Source of the DNA: Hyphomonadaceae bacterium | GTDB lineage: Bacteria; Pseudomonadota; Alphaproteobacteria; Caulobacterales; Aquidulcibacteraceae | Assembly (NCBI GenBank): GCA_016791425.1 | Contig: JAEUMQ010000014.1 | Location: 108,020-172,019, forward strand | Direction of reading: 5' to 3' | Length of the DNA: 64,000 nt | Part shown: in pieces, positions 38,166 to 47,399 of the stretch | How positions within the stretch are numbered: the stretch's first letter is position 1 | Layout: every line of letters begins with the position of its first letter | Translations under genes and position numbers: made by a program | Notes under the pieces: model-generated | Databases searched by the model: none | Seen by the model: only the letters and a program-made list of their open reading frames with translations | What the model was told of the DNA's origin: nothing

Positions 38166-39071
38166 TCAGACGGCCGCCGCGAGATCCTCGGCCGGGGCCT
38201 CCACGCGCCAGGCGTGCGGGGCCTCGAACAGGGCGCGGACCAGCAGCGCGTTCAGGGCGTGGCCGGGGCGCTCGGCGAGGTAGCGGCCGGCGATCGGACC
38301 GCCGACGAGCGCGAGGTCGCCGACGACGTCGAGCATCTTGTGGCGGGCGAACTCGTCGGCGAAGCGGAGGCCGCCCTCGTTGATGACGCGGCCGTCCTCG
38401 ATGACGACGCAATTGTCCAAGGACGCGCCCTGGCCGCGCCCAGCCGCGCGCATGCGCTCCAGATCGGACATGAAGCCGAAGGTGCGGGCCGGGGCGAGAT
38501 CGCGCGCGAACGTCTCTGGGGTCAGCGGCAGGACGAGATTCTGCGCGCCGATGACCGGGTCGCGGTAGCTGATCGTGACGTCGAGGGTGAGCAGATCGGA
38601 CGCCGGATCAGGCAGGAGCGCGGCGCGCCCGTAATCGGTGACGACCTCGATCGGCTCCAAGATGCGGACAAGACGACGCGGCGCGCTCTGAGCGCGGCGG
38701 CCGGCCTGCTCCAGCAGGCGCACGAACGGGGCGGAGGAGCCGTCGAGGATCGGCATTTCCGGGCCGTCCAGCTCAACCACGAGATTGTCGATCTCGAGCC
38801 CGGCGCAGGCCGCGAGCAGATGCTCGATGGTGGCGACCTCGACGCCCGCTTCGTTGCGGAGCGAGGTGGCCAGATGCGTGCCGCCCAGGTTGGCGCCGCT
38901 GGCGGGGATGCGGTTGTCGCCGCTCTTGGCGGTGTCAGGGATGTCCGAGCGGACGAAGACGACGCCGTGGTTGGCAGGCGCGGGCTTCATCGCCACGCGC
39001 ACGTGGGCGCCAGAGTGCACCCCCACCCCGGCGCAGAGCACCGGCCCGGCTATGGTATGTTGCAGACGCAC
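38166..39071 (-). CDS. lpxC: UDP-3-O-acyl-N-acetylglucosamine deacetylase
   Basis: LpxC catalyses the committed step of lipid A synthesis and is a zinc enzyme. Signature parts are GVGVHSGAHV (near residue 20), the zinc ligand region TIEHLLAAC (about residue 80) and RFADEFARHKMLDVVGDLAL (about 230) with the second His and Asp ligands. The length is 301 residues when the GTG at 39071 is used, which fits the family. A GTG at 39170 would add 33 residues with no family features. The start is therefore uncertain. The next gene upstream is divergent (TPR protein). Confidence 0.92.
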   Translation of the reverse strand: MRLQHTIAGPVLCAGVGVHSGAHVRVAMKPAPANHGVVFVRSDIPDTAKSGDNRIPASGANLGGTHLATSLRNEAGVEVATIEHLLAACAGLEIDNLVVELDGPEMPILDGSSAPFVRLLEQAGRRAQSAPRRLVRILEPIEVVTDYGRAALLPDPASDLLTLDVTISYRDPVIGAQNLVLPLTPETFARDLAPARTFGFMSDLERMRAAGRGQGASLDNCVVIEDGRVINEGGLRFADEFARHKMLDVVGDLALVGGPIAGRYLAERPGHALNALLVRALFEAPHAWRVEAPAEDLAAAV

Positions 39072-39245
39072 GCTCGATTTCCCCAACGGTTCCCCAAACG
39101 GGGCTCCCCGCGGAACATCCCCGGTTCCGCCTCGCCTATCTAGGGAACGTTGAGCCCGGCGCGAAAACACGTTGCGTTACGGTTTGTGACGGTTGGGGTT
39201 AATACCGCGCCACCTTTATGATGGGCCCGAGACTCAGCGGGCGGC

Positions 39246-40940
39246 ATGACCAGCAACGAAGCAACGCATTCAAGGGGCGCCTTCGCCAGCGCCTTCGAGG
39301 CGCTCATGGCCGAAGCGGCCGGCGGCGGCGTCGGCGCGAGCGCGGCGGCCAAGCGGGCGGCGGCGCTCGCGCTCGAGCTCGACGCCCAGCGGGCCGAGGC
39401 GGCGTTCGCGCGGCTCTGCGAGATCGAGCCCGGCGACGCAGTGTCGCGGCTGGCGCTGGCGCAGCTTCGGGCCGACCGCGGCGAGCTCGCCGCCGCCCGC
39501 GGCGAGGCGGCCCGGGCCTTCCAGGACGCGGCGGACGACGGGGCCAAGGCGCTGGCCGCCTTCACGCTCGGCGAGATCGCGATGGCGCGCGGGGACCGTG
39601 AGGAGGCTAAGACCGGCTACGCCTTCGCCATGAAGCTGCAGCAGCGGGTGTTGACCGCCTACCCGGACGATTTCGACGCCCTGCGGCATTTCGCGCGGGC
39701 GCGCCAGCGGACCGCGGACATGCTGGCCCAGGAAGGCGACGCGGCCGGCGCGCGGGACGGCCACGCCGAGGCCCTGGCGGCGCTGGAGGCGCTGTCGCAG
39801 CGGCGCGAAGCTCGGCTCTCGCTGGCGGAGGATCTGGCGATCGGATGCGCGCGGATCGCCGCGCTCAGCGAACAATTGCGGGAGCCTGATGTCGCGCTCC
39901 GGTTCGCCAATGCGCGCTGCGGGTGGCTGCAGCGGCTGGCGGAGGGAGAGCCGGACGCGCCGGTCTGGCGGCACGATTTGGCCGAAGCGCTGGAGGACCG
40001 CGCCGGGCTCGACCTCGCGGCCGAGCGCTGGGCGGAAGGATTGCAGGCGGCGGACGGGGCGCTGCGGCTGCGCGTGAAGCTGGCGGCGGCGGCGCCGACG
40101 AGCGCGCCGGCGCGGCGGGCCTTGTCGCGCAGCTGGTCGCTCTTGGCGGAGGCGGCGTCGCGCGCGGGCGACATGAAGCGCGCACGCGCCGCGGCCGAGC
40201 ACTCGCGCGCGATGATCGAGCTTGAGGGCGAGCCGGCGGCGTTAATGGAGGCGCTGCTGCGCGAGGGGCGGCTGGCGCTGCGCGACGGCGACCTCGAGCC
40301 GGGGCGGCTCGCGTTCAAGCGCGTGTGCGAGACGGCGCAGGCGGGCACGGCGGAGGACCTGGCGCAGCGGCGCATCTGGCTTGCGGACGCATGGGAAGGC
40401 CTCGGCGATGTCGGGATCGAAGCGCGCCGCTTTCCGGCGGCGCAGGACGCGTATGCGCGGGCGCGGGTGTTTCGCGGCAATGCCGACCCGCATCACGAAG
40501 CGCGGCTGACGCTGAAGCTCGGCGAAGCCGCGCTCGGCGCGCACGAGGTCCAGGCTGCGCAGCAGGCGCTGTCGGAAACGTGCGCGCTGCGGCTTGCGAT
40601 CCTGGACGGTTCTCCCGGAGACCGGAAGCACATGCGCGATCTCGCAGTCGGGCTGGAGCGGCTCGGCCTCCTCGCGCAGGCGCTCGGCGACATCGAGGCG
40701 GCGCGCGATGCGTGGATGAACGAGCTCGCGCTCGCCGACCTGATGCGCGCGCAGACGCCGGACGACGAGAACGCGACGCGGTTCTGCGCCGTGGTGTGCG
40801 CGCATCTGGCGACGCTCGGGGACGTGGAGGCGCTGCGGCACCGGGACCTGGCGCTGATGCATCTCGATACGCTCGTGGCGATGGGACGCGAAAGCGACAC
40901 GGACAGGATGCTGCGCGCGCGGTTGGTGCGGAGGCGCTGA
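39246..40940 (+). CDS. TPR-repeat helical protein
   Basis: This 564-residue soluble protein is almost entirely alpha-helical, with tetratricopeptide-like units rich in Ala, Leu, Glu and Arg (for example AAFARLCEIEPGDAVSRLALAQLR, DALRHFARARQRTADMLAQEGD, QRRIWLADAWEGLGDVGIEARRF). Many helix pairs show the small-residue pattern of TPR. No signal peptide or catalytic motif is visible. Such proteins are scaffolds for protein assemblies; partner unknown. It is divergent from lpxC with a 174-nt gap, and the ATG at 39246 starts MTSNEATH. Confidence 0.75.
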   Translation: MTSNEATHSRGAFASAFEALMAEAAGGGVGASAAAKRAAALALELDAQRAEAAFARLCEIEPGDAVSRLALAQLRADRGELAAARGEAARAFQDAADDGAKALAAFTLGEIAMARGDREEAKTGYAFAMKLQQRVLTAYPDDFDALRHFARARQRTADMLAQEGDAAGARDGHAEALAALEALSQRREARLSLAEDLAIGCARIAALSEQLREPDVALRFANARCGWLQRLAEGEPDAPVWRHDLAEALEDRAGLDLAAERWAEGLQAADGALRLRVKLAAAAPTSAPARRALSRSWSLLAEAASRAGDMKRARAAAEHSRAMIELEGEPAALMEALLREGRLALRDGDLEPGRLAFKRVCETAQAGTAEDLAQRRIWLADAWEGLGDVGIEARRFPAAQDAYARARVFRGNADPHHEARLTLKLGEAALGAHEVQAAQQALSETCALRLAILDGSPGDRKHMRDLAVGLERLGLLAQALGDIEAARDAWMNELALADLMRAQTPDDENATRFCAVVCAHLATLGDVEALRHRDLALMHLDTLVAMGRESDTDRMLRARLVRRR

Positions 40941-41084
40941 TTTTTCTTTCGCGCCTTCACCGCGACGGCGAGCGGCGCCGGCGAGGCGCAAAGAACGCCG
41001 GAACCGGGCTTCAATCCGAGACGCCTGGACCCCGCTCCCAGCGCAGCGGAGAGCCCGCGCACGTCTTGAAACGAATACGCTTGC

Positions 41085-41606
41085 TCAGTTGGCGCTCGTG
41101 CGCACCCAGCGGACGGCGGGATCGTTGAAATCGACGACGTCGCCGAGCTCGTAGATGTTGCGGTAGCCGTAGCCGTAGAGATTGATGAAGGTCGGGATGT
41201 TGAGCGCGAGCGGACGCGCCTTCAGGATCACCGGCGGCTCGTTGTTCGAGAAATTGTTGTTGCAATAGATGAGCACGCGGCGGTTCGGATCGCCGATGGC
41301 CTGCGCCAGGCTTTCGGCGGTGAAATCCGTGAAGGGCAGATTGACCGCGTTCGCGATGTGGCCGCGCTCATAGGCGTCGCGCGAGCGCGCATCGAGGATG
41401 AGCGTGTTCGGATCGGACGCGAGGCGATGGAAGCGCGCGAGATCCACCAGACGCTGCGCGCGGTATTGCGTGAGCTCGGCGGTGAGGTTGGAGAAGCCGC
41501 GATAATCGATCTGCGCGGCCGTGGTGGGGCGCGCGGGCTCCTTCGCAGAGGCGACGGCGCCAAATGAAATCACCAGACCGAGGGCCAAAGCCGTGAGCGC
41601 GCGCAT
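41085..41606 (-). CDS. Secreted rhodanese-like protein
   Basis: This 173-residue protein has a signal peptide (MRALTALALGLVISFGAVASA, cleavage near residue 21) and a rhodanese domain (about 55-150) with the ILDARSRDAYERGHIANAVN start motif and an active-site loop YCNNNFSNNEP (Cys present, about residue 118). A real rhodanese loop has C followed by five residues and then an Arg or similar; here it is longer and polar, so the sulfur-transfer activity is uncertain. It is a periplasmic thiol-related or sulfur-binding protein. It sits between the TPR gene (convergent) and the PIN module. Confidence 0.85.
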   Translation of the reverse strand: MRALTALALGLVISFGAVASAKEPARPTTAAQIDYRGFSNLTAELTQYRAQRLVDLARFHRLASDPNTLILDARSRDAYERGHIANAVNLPFTDFTAESLAQAIGDPNRRVLIYCNNNFSNNEPPVILKARPLALNIPTFINLYGYGYRNIYELGDVVDFNDPAVRWVRTSAN

Positions 41607-41746
41607 GCGTATTTCCTCCCCGCCGGAGGAAAGCGCGCGAGCATGGCTCGATTGCGGCGATGTGCAGGCGTTTTGAGAGAGGGTTCCTCCCCCACTCCAT
41701 CTTCTGCTTCTTCTCCCTGGTTGCGCGGGAGGGAGGAGGCAGCGCC

Positions 41747-41995
41747 TTAGTCCGCTTCGTCGCCGGGACGCGGCGGCTCGCCCCCGTCGCGGGCCATGAA
41801 GCGGTCGAACCAGTCGAGGTCGGCGTTGGCGCCGCGCGCCGCGAGATAAGCGGCGGGATCGAGCATCGCGTTGACCTTTTCGGCCGCGGCGGAGGCGAGG
41901 AATTGGCTCGGCGACACCCCACATTCGCGCGCCAAACGCTCGACTGCGGCGAGCACGCCTGCGGGCAAATCGACGAGGATGGCGGTGTCGCTCAT
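41747..41995 (-). CDS. Antitoxin of PIN module (RHH-like), second gene
   Basis: This 82-residue protein has a short beta-strand and helix start (TAILVDLPAGVLAAVERLAREC) followed by GVSPSQFLASAAAEKVNAM, a ribbon-helix-helix-like pattern. The C-terminal half is acidic (DLDWFDRFMARDGGE), as in antitoxins. It lies after the PIN toxin gene, with a 4-nt overlap (ATGA), so the order is toxin then antitoxin, which is unusual for VapBC but known for the COG1569 group. Confidence 0.8.
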   Translation of the reverse strand: MSDTAILVDLPAGVLAAVERLARECGVSPSQFLASAAAEKVNAMLDPAAYLAARGANADLDWFDRFMARDGGEPPRPGDEAD

Positions 41996-42414
41996 GAATT
42001 AATCCTACTCCAAAACGCGACGGGCGTCAGCACTTCGATGCCAAACCGGGGCGCTGCGACCGCGAAGGTCGCCGTCTCAAATGAAACCAGTGCAGCCGCT
42101 CTTCCGTTCACCGCGCATTCCAGAACCATCTCGTCGTCAGCGTCCGAGAGCTGTGGACGCCATAAATAGGCGATCCGAACAGGCTTCGCCCACAAAGCCA
42201 GAGCGTCGAGGAAACGCCTAGCGTCATTCGCGTTGGCTCCGGCCGCGAGAAGGTGTTCGGCGCGGGTGAGCACGGCCTCGTATTCAAAGAAGAGCGCGCC
42301 GCTCACGAGCGCTTCAATCCTCGCCAGCCGGCCGGCGTTGACGAGCCGCGCGGACGCGCCGCGCGGGCTGCGAAAGGCGGCGACTATTACATTGGTGTCG
42401 AGGACGACGCGCAT
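41992..42414 (-). CDS. PIN-domain toxin (COG1569-like), first gene
   Basis: This 140-residue protein starts MRVVLDTNVIVAAFRSPRG, with the first catalytic Asp at residue 6, and has the DADDEMVLECAVNGRAA segment (about 92-108) with further acids, typical of the PIN family 'putative toxin component'. It is likely an endoribonuclease. An upstream in-frame start (42432) would add six residues. Its antitoxin is the next gene, overlapping by 4 nt. The module lies between ftsZ and lpxC. Confidence 0.88.
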   Translation of the reverse strand: MRVVLDTNVIVAAFRSPRGASARLVNAGRLARIEALVSGALFFEYEAVLTRAEHLLAAGANANDARRFLDALALWAKPVRIAYLWRPQLSDADDEMVLECAVNGRAAALVSFETATFAVAAPRFGIEVLTPVAFWSRINS

Positions 42415-42456
42415 GGGAGCCCGGTATCCCAAAATGCGTGCGCCGGGCAGCCCATT

Positions 42457-42475
42457 GCGGGCCCTGTAGGCCCGC
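42457..42475 (-). terminator. Hairpin downstream of ftsZ
   Basis: GCGGGCC (42457-42463) and GGCCCGC (42469-42475) form a perfect 7-bp stem with the loop CTGTA, 13 nt after the ftsZ stop. No T-run follows on the minus strand, so it would be a rho-dependent or weak stop; it may insulate ftsZ from the PIN module. Confidence 0.45.
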
Positions 42476-42487
42476 GGTCCTGCTCCG

Positions 42488-43786
42488 TCAGCGCTGGGTC
42501 ATTTGCCGGCGGAGGAAGGCGGGGATTTCCAGCTCTTCGTCGAGGTTCTGATCAGGCGGCGTCGGCTCAAGCGCGGATTCGGCCTGCGGCGGCGGCGTTG
42601 GCGCGGTCGGCGCGGCGGCGGCGGGCTCGCCCGGCTTCATCCAGCCGAACAGGTTCAAGCCGCCCTTGCGCGGACCGGCCTCGGCGCCAGCCCCGGCGAA
42701 GCTCGGGCGCGGCTCGTCCTCGTAATCATCGGCGGCGGAATACGCGGCCTGATCCTCCAGCGTGAAGCGGCGCGGGCTCGGCGCGTCGGCGGCGCGGCGC
42801 GCGGGCTGCACGATCGTCTGCTGGCTGACGATGGCCTCGTCGTCGATGCCGGTGGCGACCACCGCCACGCGCATGCGGCCTTCGAGCGATTCATCGAAGG
42901 TGGAGCCCATGATGATGTTGGCGTTGGGATCGACTTCGGCGCGGATCTCGTTGGCGGCGGCATCGACCTCGTACAAGGTCATGTCGAAGCCGCCGGTGAT
43001 GTTGATCAGCACGCCCTTGGCGCCGCGCATCGAGACGATGTCGAGCAGAGGATTGGTGATGGCACCGTGGGCGGCGTCGAGCGCGCGGTTGGGGCCTTCG
43101 CCCTCCCCTGTGCCCATCATCGCGGTGCCCATCTCGGCCATCACGGTGCGGACGTCGGCGAAGTCGAGATTGATGAGGCCGGGCATCACCATGAGGTCGG
43201 TGACGCCGCGGACGCCGGAATAAAGCACCTGATCCGCGAGCTGGAAGGCTTCGGCGAACGTGGTGCGATCGTTGGCGACGCGGAAGAGATTCTGGTTCGG
43301 GATGACGATCAGCGTATCGACGTGCTTGCGGGTTTCCTGCACGCCGCGCTCGGCGAGCGCCATGCGGCGCTGGCCCTCGAAGTGGAAGGGCTTTGTCACC
43401 ACCGCGATGGTGAGGATGCCGCGCTCGCGCGCGGCGCGCGCGATGACGGGCGTGGCGCCGGTGCCGGTGCCGCCGCCCATGCCGGCGGCGACGAACACCA
43501 TGTGCGCGCCTTCGAGCAGCTCGAGGATTTCCGGGACGGATTCCTGCGCGGCGGCCTGGCCAACCTCGGGACGGGCGCCGGCGCCAAGGCCTTCGGTGAT
43601 CGCTGCGCCAAGCTGGATGCGGTGCGGGGCGCGGGCGCGGGCAAGGGCCTGCGCATCGGTGTTGGCGACGACGAACTCGACGCCGCGGAGACCCGCGTCG
43701 ATCATGTTGTTGACGGCGTTGCCGCCGGCGCCGCCGACGCCGAACACAACAATCCGCGGCCGTCCAAGATCCGCGACCTTCGTCAT
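42488..43786 (-). CDS. ftsZ: Cell division GTPase FtsZ
   Basis: This 432-residue tubulin homologue forms the division ring. Visible motifs: [13 protein letters not shown] (16-28, nucleotide binding), the GTP signature [10 protein letters not shown] (102-111) and the T7 loop [11 protein letters not shown] with its catalytic aspartates. The C-terminal linker is about 70 residues and Pro/Ala-rich, and the conserved C-terminal peptide ([10 protein letters not shown]) that binds FtsA and ZapE-like partners is at the end. At 432 residues it is shorter than the >500-residue Caulobacter protein. The ATG 43786 has GGAG 7 nt upstream. It follows ftsA after a 129-nt gap with hairpins. Confidence 0.96.
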   Translation of the reverse strand: MTKVADLGRPRIVVFGVGGAGGNAVNNMIDAGLRGVEFVVANTDAQALARARAPHRIQLGAAITEGLGAGARPEVGQAAAQESVPEILELLEGAHMVFVAAGMGGGTGTGATPVIARAARERGILTIAVVTKPFHFEGQRRMALAERGVQETRKHVDTLIVIPNQNLFRVANDRTTFAEAFQLADQVLYSGVRGVTDLMVMPGLINLDFADVRTVMAEMGTAMMGTGEGEGPNRALDAAHGAITNPLLDIVSMRGAKGVLINITGGFDMTLYEVDAAANEIRAEVDPNANIIMGSTFDESLEGRMRVAVVATGIDDEAIVSQQTIVQPARRAADAPSPRRFTLEDQAAYSAADDYEDEPRPSFAGAGAEAGPRKGGLNLFGWMKPGEPAAAAPTAPTPPPQAESALEPTPPDQNLDEELEIPAFLRRQMTQR

Positions 43787-43886
43787 CTCACGCTCCAGGC
43801 GCCTAAGAGGCGCGATTCGCTGCGAATGTGCCCATCCGCCGTCTTGTTTTCCAGGGAGCCCCGCCAAACCGGAAATGGATAATGCA

Positions 43887-43906
43887 GCCATTCGCGCCCG
43901 AATGGC
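43887..43906 (-). promoter_or_regulatory. Hairpin in the ftsA-ftsZ spacer
   Basis: GCCATTC (43887-43893) and GAATGGC (43900-43906) form a 7-bp stem with a 6-nt loop, 10 nt after the ftsA stop, in the 129-nt ftsA-ftsZ gap. A second stem GCGCCT/AGGCGC lies near 43798-43812 in the ftsZ leader. With no T-run they may be attenuators or ftsZ-leader structures. Confidence 0.4.
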
Positions 43907-43915
43907 AGCGGAACC

Positions 43916-45199
43916 TCAAAAATTCTCCTTGAGCCACGACCAGGCGCGCGAAGCGGCGGCGCATGCGGCGGCGCCGATCTCGCGGACGCCGGGCTCGTAG
44001 GCGCAGGATTCCGCCGCGTCGGCCGGCTGTTCCAATCGCCAACGCAACAATCCTGATGCGGCGGCGAACGCCGGACCGGCGCGGGAAGCCTCCTCCATGA
44101 CGCCGATCGGGCGGCCGATGCGCACGGGCATGCCCAGCGCTTCGGCCCCGACTTCGCGGGCGCCGCCGATGAGGGCGCCGCCGCCGGTGAGCACGGCGCG
44201 CTTGGGGACGCGGTGCGGGGCGAGCCTGGCGTCGGCGACGCGGGCGCGCGCGGTCATCAGGATCTCCTGAAACCTGGGGCCGAGCGCGTCGCAGAAATCG
44301 CCGCGCTGAACGAGGTTGGCTTCCAGGCGGCCGTCCTTGCCCACGCGCGGCGCCTCCAGCGCCTCGCGCGGGTCAAAGGCGCCGCCGACAACGCCGTAGA
44401 GCATCTTGGCGCGCTCGGCGGCGGCGAATGTGGCGCCGATCTTCTTGGCCAACGCCTTGGTCAAGCGGGCGCCGCCGATCGGGATCTGCTCGGCCAGCAC
44501 AAGGCCTTCGGGGCTGAGGCAGGCGATGCCGGCGCCGCCGGCGCCGAGATCGAGAACGAGCACGCCGTCGGCGCGCTCCTCCTCGGTGGTGACGGCGAGC
44601 GCGGCGGCGTAGGGCGCCGCGACAATCTCCTTCGGCGCCAGGATGGCCGCGCGGACGCAGGCCCGAAGCGCCTCGATCGCTTCGGCCGGCGCGGTGACGA
44701 GGCAGGCCTCGACGAAGAGGTCGGCGCCCTTGAGGCCGCGCGGATCGACGACGGGCGCGCCGCCATCGACGGAATAGAAGAGCGGCACGACATGCAGCGC
44801 GCATTGGCCCGGCGAAGGCGCGGCCTGCAGCCCCGCGGCGAGCGCCGATTGCACGTCGCGCACGCCGATCTCGGGCCCGCGCACGCGGGCGCGGCCCTGG
44901 ATAATGCGGGAGGCGAGGCCGGGACCGGAATAGGAGACCGCGGTTTCCTGGATCGGGGTTCCGGCGCTGCGCTCGGCCTCGTCCACCGCGATGCGGATGG
45001 CGCGCGCGCAGGCGTCGAAATCGCCGCCGGCGGATCCCTGCATGCCGGCGCCGACGAGATCGAGCGTCGGCTGCGCCATCGCGCGGACGGGCGCGACAAG
45101 GCACACGGTCTTGGACATGCCGACATCGAGCGCAGCCGCGACAGCGCTTTGCGCGGGCTTCTTGAGCGCCTGTTCGGGCGCGACGAGCTGAATGGTCAT
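43916..45199 (-). CDS. ftsA: Cell division protein FtsA
   Basis: This 427-residue actin-like protein ties FtsZ to the membrane. Motifs in order: the phosphate-1 segment ALDVGMSKTVCLV (23-35), the SHS2 (1C) region at about 85-180, the phosphate-2 LVLDLGAGGAGIACLS (about 219-234) and the adenosine motif AVLTGGGALIGG (about 335). The C-terminus SRAWSWLKENF (417-427) is an amphipathic membrane-targeting helix, as expected. The start ATG at 45199 shares one base with the ftsQ stop (TGATG), so it is coupled to it. Confidence 0.95.
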   Translation of the reverse strand: MTIQLVAPEQALKKPAQSAVAAALDVGMSKTVCLVAPVRAMAQPTLDLVGAGMQGSAGGDFDACARAIRIAVDEAERSAGTPIQETAVSYSGPGLASRIIQGRARVRGPEIGVRDVQSALAAGLQAAPSPGQCALHVVPLFYSVDGGAPVVDPRGLKGADLFVEACLVTAPAEAIEALRACVRAAILAPKEIVAAPYAAALAVTTEEERADGVLVLDLGAGGAGIACLSPEGLVLAEQIPIGGARLTKALAKKIGATFAAAERAKMLYGVVGGAFDPREALEAPRVGKDGRLEANLVQRGDFCDALGPRFQEILMTARARVADARLAPHRVPKRAVLTGGGALIGGAREVGAEALGMPVRIGRPIGVMEEASRAGPAFAAASGLLRWRLEQPADAAESCAYEPGVREIGAAACAAASRAWSWLKENF

Positions 45200-46137
45200 C
45201 AGGCGCGCCCTTCAGAGGTGCGCGAGGCGCCGGCCAGAACAGGATTGAGGCGCACGCCGATGCGGCCGCGCAGACGCATGTCGATGCGATCGAGCGGGCG
45301 ATCCAGCAGCCGGTAGCGCGCGTGCAGGCCGTCGAGCTCGGCGAGGGCGGCGGAGGGGTTTTCCTCGGGCAGCGCGACGGTGGCGCCGGACGCGAGCTTC
45401 ATGTCCCAGCGGCGGGCGCCGACGCGCACGAAAGCGCGGGTGCGCTCACGCACGGCGGGATAACGCTCCAGCGCGCCGAGTACCGGCGCAGCGACGGGGC
45501 CGGCGCCCTCGCCGACCACGAGCGGAAGATCGAGATGGTCGGCGGCGCGCTCGGCGAACAGGCGCTCGCCGTTCGCGTCGATGACGGAAACCGCGCCGTT
45601 CTCCTGCCAGCGGGCCATCTCGCGGCGGCGCTCAACCTCGACCTTGAGGGTGGAGGGCCAAAGGCGGGTGACGCGAACGCGCGCGATCCAATCGAGGCTT
45701 TCAAGCTGCGCGCGGAGATCTTGCGGATCGACCGACATGAGCGAGGCGCCGCCGAAACCGGCGACAATGCCCGCGACTTCGGCTTCGCGCGCGCCTTCGA
45801 GGCGGCGGTCATGCCAATCGGTGATGCGCGGCGCGTCGCGATGCAGGCCGGCGGACGCGATGGCGCCGTCGGCGGCGCCGGCGGCGGCCTGGCGCACATC
45901 GAACAGCGAGCCCCCGATCAGCGCGGCGCCGGCGACCGCGGCGCCGAGCAAAAGCGCGGTCGCGGCGGCGAAGTTGGTCGCGCCTTTCCTAGTGACCTTC
46001 GGGCCCTTGAAGTCGCCGTCGAGCTGAATGGCGGCGAGCCGCGGGGTGCCGCGCGGCTTGCGCGGCGCCTGGGGCGGCTCGCGACGATAATCATCTCCTC
46101 CGCCGGCGCGGCGGCGGCGCGCTCTCACCTGGGGCAT
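45199..46137 (-). CDS. ftsQ: Cell division protein FtsQ
   Basis: This 312-residue bitopic protein has a long basic cytosolic N-terminus (about 50 residues, rich in Arg/Pro), one membrane helix (about 56-74), a POTRA domain (about 98-170, with VDPQDLRAQLESLDWIARVRVTRLWP) and an FtsQ beta domain. It is part of the FtsQLB complex. The ATG 46137 (MPQVRARRRR) is chosen over 46158 because it gives a family-like N-terminus; it overlaps ddl by 13 nt. The stop overlaps the ftsA start. Confidence 0.93.
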   Translation of the reverse strand: MPQVRARRRRAGGGDDYRREPPQAPRKPRGTPRLAAIQLDGDFKGPKVTRKGATNFAAATALLLGAAVAGAALIGGSLFDVRQAAAGAADGAIASAGLHRDAPRITDWHDRRLEGAREAEVAGIVAGFGGASLMSVDPQDLRAQLESLDWIARVRVTRLWPSTLKVEVERRREMARWQENGAVSVIDANGERLFAERAADHLDLPLVVGEGAGPVAAPVLGALERYPAVRERTRAFVRVGARRWDMKLASGATVALPEENPSAALAELDGLHARYRLLDRPLDRIDMRLRGRIGVRLNPVLAGASRTSEGRA

Positions 46138-47048
46138 GAGGCGTCCTCCAGGATCCATTGGACGAGCGCGTCATAGGACATGCCGAGATAGGCGCATTGC
46201 TCGGGCACGAGCGAGGTCGGCGTCATGCCGGGCTGCGTGTTCACCTCGAGCAGCGCGACCTTGTTGCGCGCGGCGTCGTACATGAAATCGGTGCGCGTCA
46301 CGCCGCGGCAGCCGAGCGCGGCGTGGGCAAGCTCGGCCCAGCGGAGCAGCTTGTTCGTGACATCGCCCGGCAGCTCGGCGGGGAGGACGTGGCGGGAGCC
46401 GCCCTCCGCGTACTTGGCGTTGAAATCGTACCATTCGCCGGCAGGCAGGATCTCGGTGACGGCCAGCGCGCGCGGGCCCGCCTTCTCGCCGAGCACGGTG
46501 ACCGTCAGCTCGCGGCCGGCGACGAATTCCTCGACCAGAACCTCCTCGCCGAAAGACCAATCGGGATCGAGCAGCTCTTCGGGCGGACGGTTTGCCCCTT
46601 CGCGGACGATGAACACGCCGACGGACGAGCCCTGGGCGTTCGGCTTCACGACATAAGGCACAGCCATGGGATGGGCCCTGGCGGCCTCGCGGCGATCCAT
46701 CAGCCGGCCCTCGGCCAGCGGCAAACCGGCCTGGGCGAACACGGCCTTCGCCTTGGCCTTGTCCATGGCGAGCGCGGAGGCGAGCACACCGGAATGGGTG
46801 TAGGGGATGCGCAGATACTCCAGGACGCCCTGGACGCGCCCGTCCTCGCCCCAGGGGCCATGCAGGACATTGAACGCGGCGTCGGCCTTGGCGGCCTTCA
46901 TCGCCTCTATCCAATCCTCGTTCTGGGGATCGATCTCGATGACCTCATGGCCGAGCCGCTTCAGCGCGGCGGAGGCGCCGGCGCCGGTGGACAGGCTCAC
47001 AGGTCGTTCCGGACTAATGCCCCCCAAGAGCACCACCACCCGCGCCAT
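46125..47048 (-). CDS. ddl: D-alanine--D-alanine ligase
   Basis: This 307-residue ATP-grasp enzyme makes D-Ala-D-Ala for peptidoglycan. Seen motifs: LLGGISPERPVSLSTG (7-22), the HGPWGEDGRVQG segment (about 63-74), VVKPNAQGSSVGV (ATP-binding, about 132-144) and LEVNTQPGMTPTSLVPEQ (about 265-282) with the metal-binding Glu and Asn. The ATG 47048 has GGAGAG upstream. It follows a 351-nt region with the divergent TIR-like gene, and the next genes (ftsQ, ftsA) overlap, so this is the first gene of a ddl-ftsQ-ftsA unit. Confidence 0.95.
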   Translation of the reverse strand: MARVVVLLGGISPERPVSLSTGAGASAALKRLGHEVIEIDPQNEDWIEAMKAAKADAAFNVLHGPWGEDGRVQGVLEYLRIPYTHSGVLASALAMDKAKAKAVFAQAGLPLAEGRLMDRREAARAHPMAVPYVVKPNAQGSSVGVFIVREGANRPPEELLDPDWSFGEEVLVEEFVAGRELTVTVLGEKAGPRALAVTEILPAGEWYDFNAKYAEGGSRHVLPAELPGDVTNKLLRWAELAHAALGCRGVTRTDFMYDAARNKVALLEVNTQPGMTPTSLVPEQCAYLGMSYDALVQWILEDASCPR

Positions 47049-47399
47049 TCGCGCTCTCCGTTCTGCGTTAGCCTTATGAACACATCTCAGGGTTAAGGCG
47101 GCGTGTGGGCGGAACGATTTTGACCTGATTTTTATGGTAAATTTGCACTTCGAGTCGCGCTCGGAACGGATGTGATTCCAGTGCGCCGCGCACCGCCCGG
47201 CGACCGCCTTCGACCCCGCGATCCACAAACTCTAGTTCCGCACGCGCTTCAAACCCCAATGGGCGGGGCGCCTCCGCGATGGGCGCCGAAGCTCGCCGTT
47301 TGGGCGCCCGTGGATAACGGCGCGATGCGCGCTCGTTTGGCGTTGTCGCGCACGCGCGCGTGCGCTTCAGACCCTGCGCCAAAGGGCGGAGGACGGGAT
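47049..47399. other. 351-nt spacer between ddl and the TIR-like gene
   Basis: This gap between divergent genes has no coding frame I can support. It holds an AT-rich patch at about 47117-47145 (with TTTGACC and TTTATGG-like parts), a rarity in this GC-rich DNA and a likely promoter zone. GCCTTA (47071-47076) and TAAGGC (47094-47099) form a short inverted repeat in the ddl leader. A TTAACC on the minus strand is a CtrA half-site-like sequence, but a full TTAA-N7-TTAA site is not present. Confidence 0.6.
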
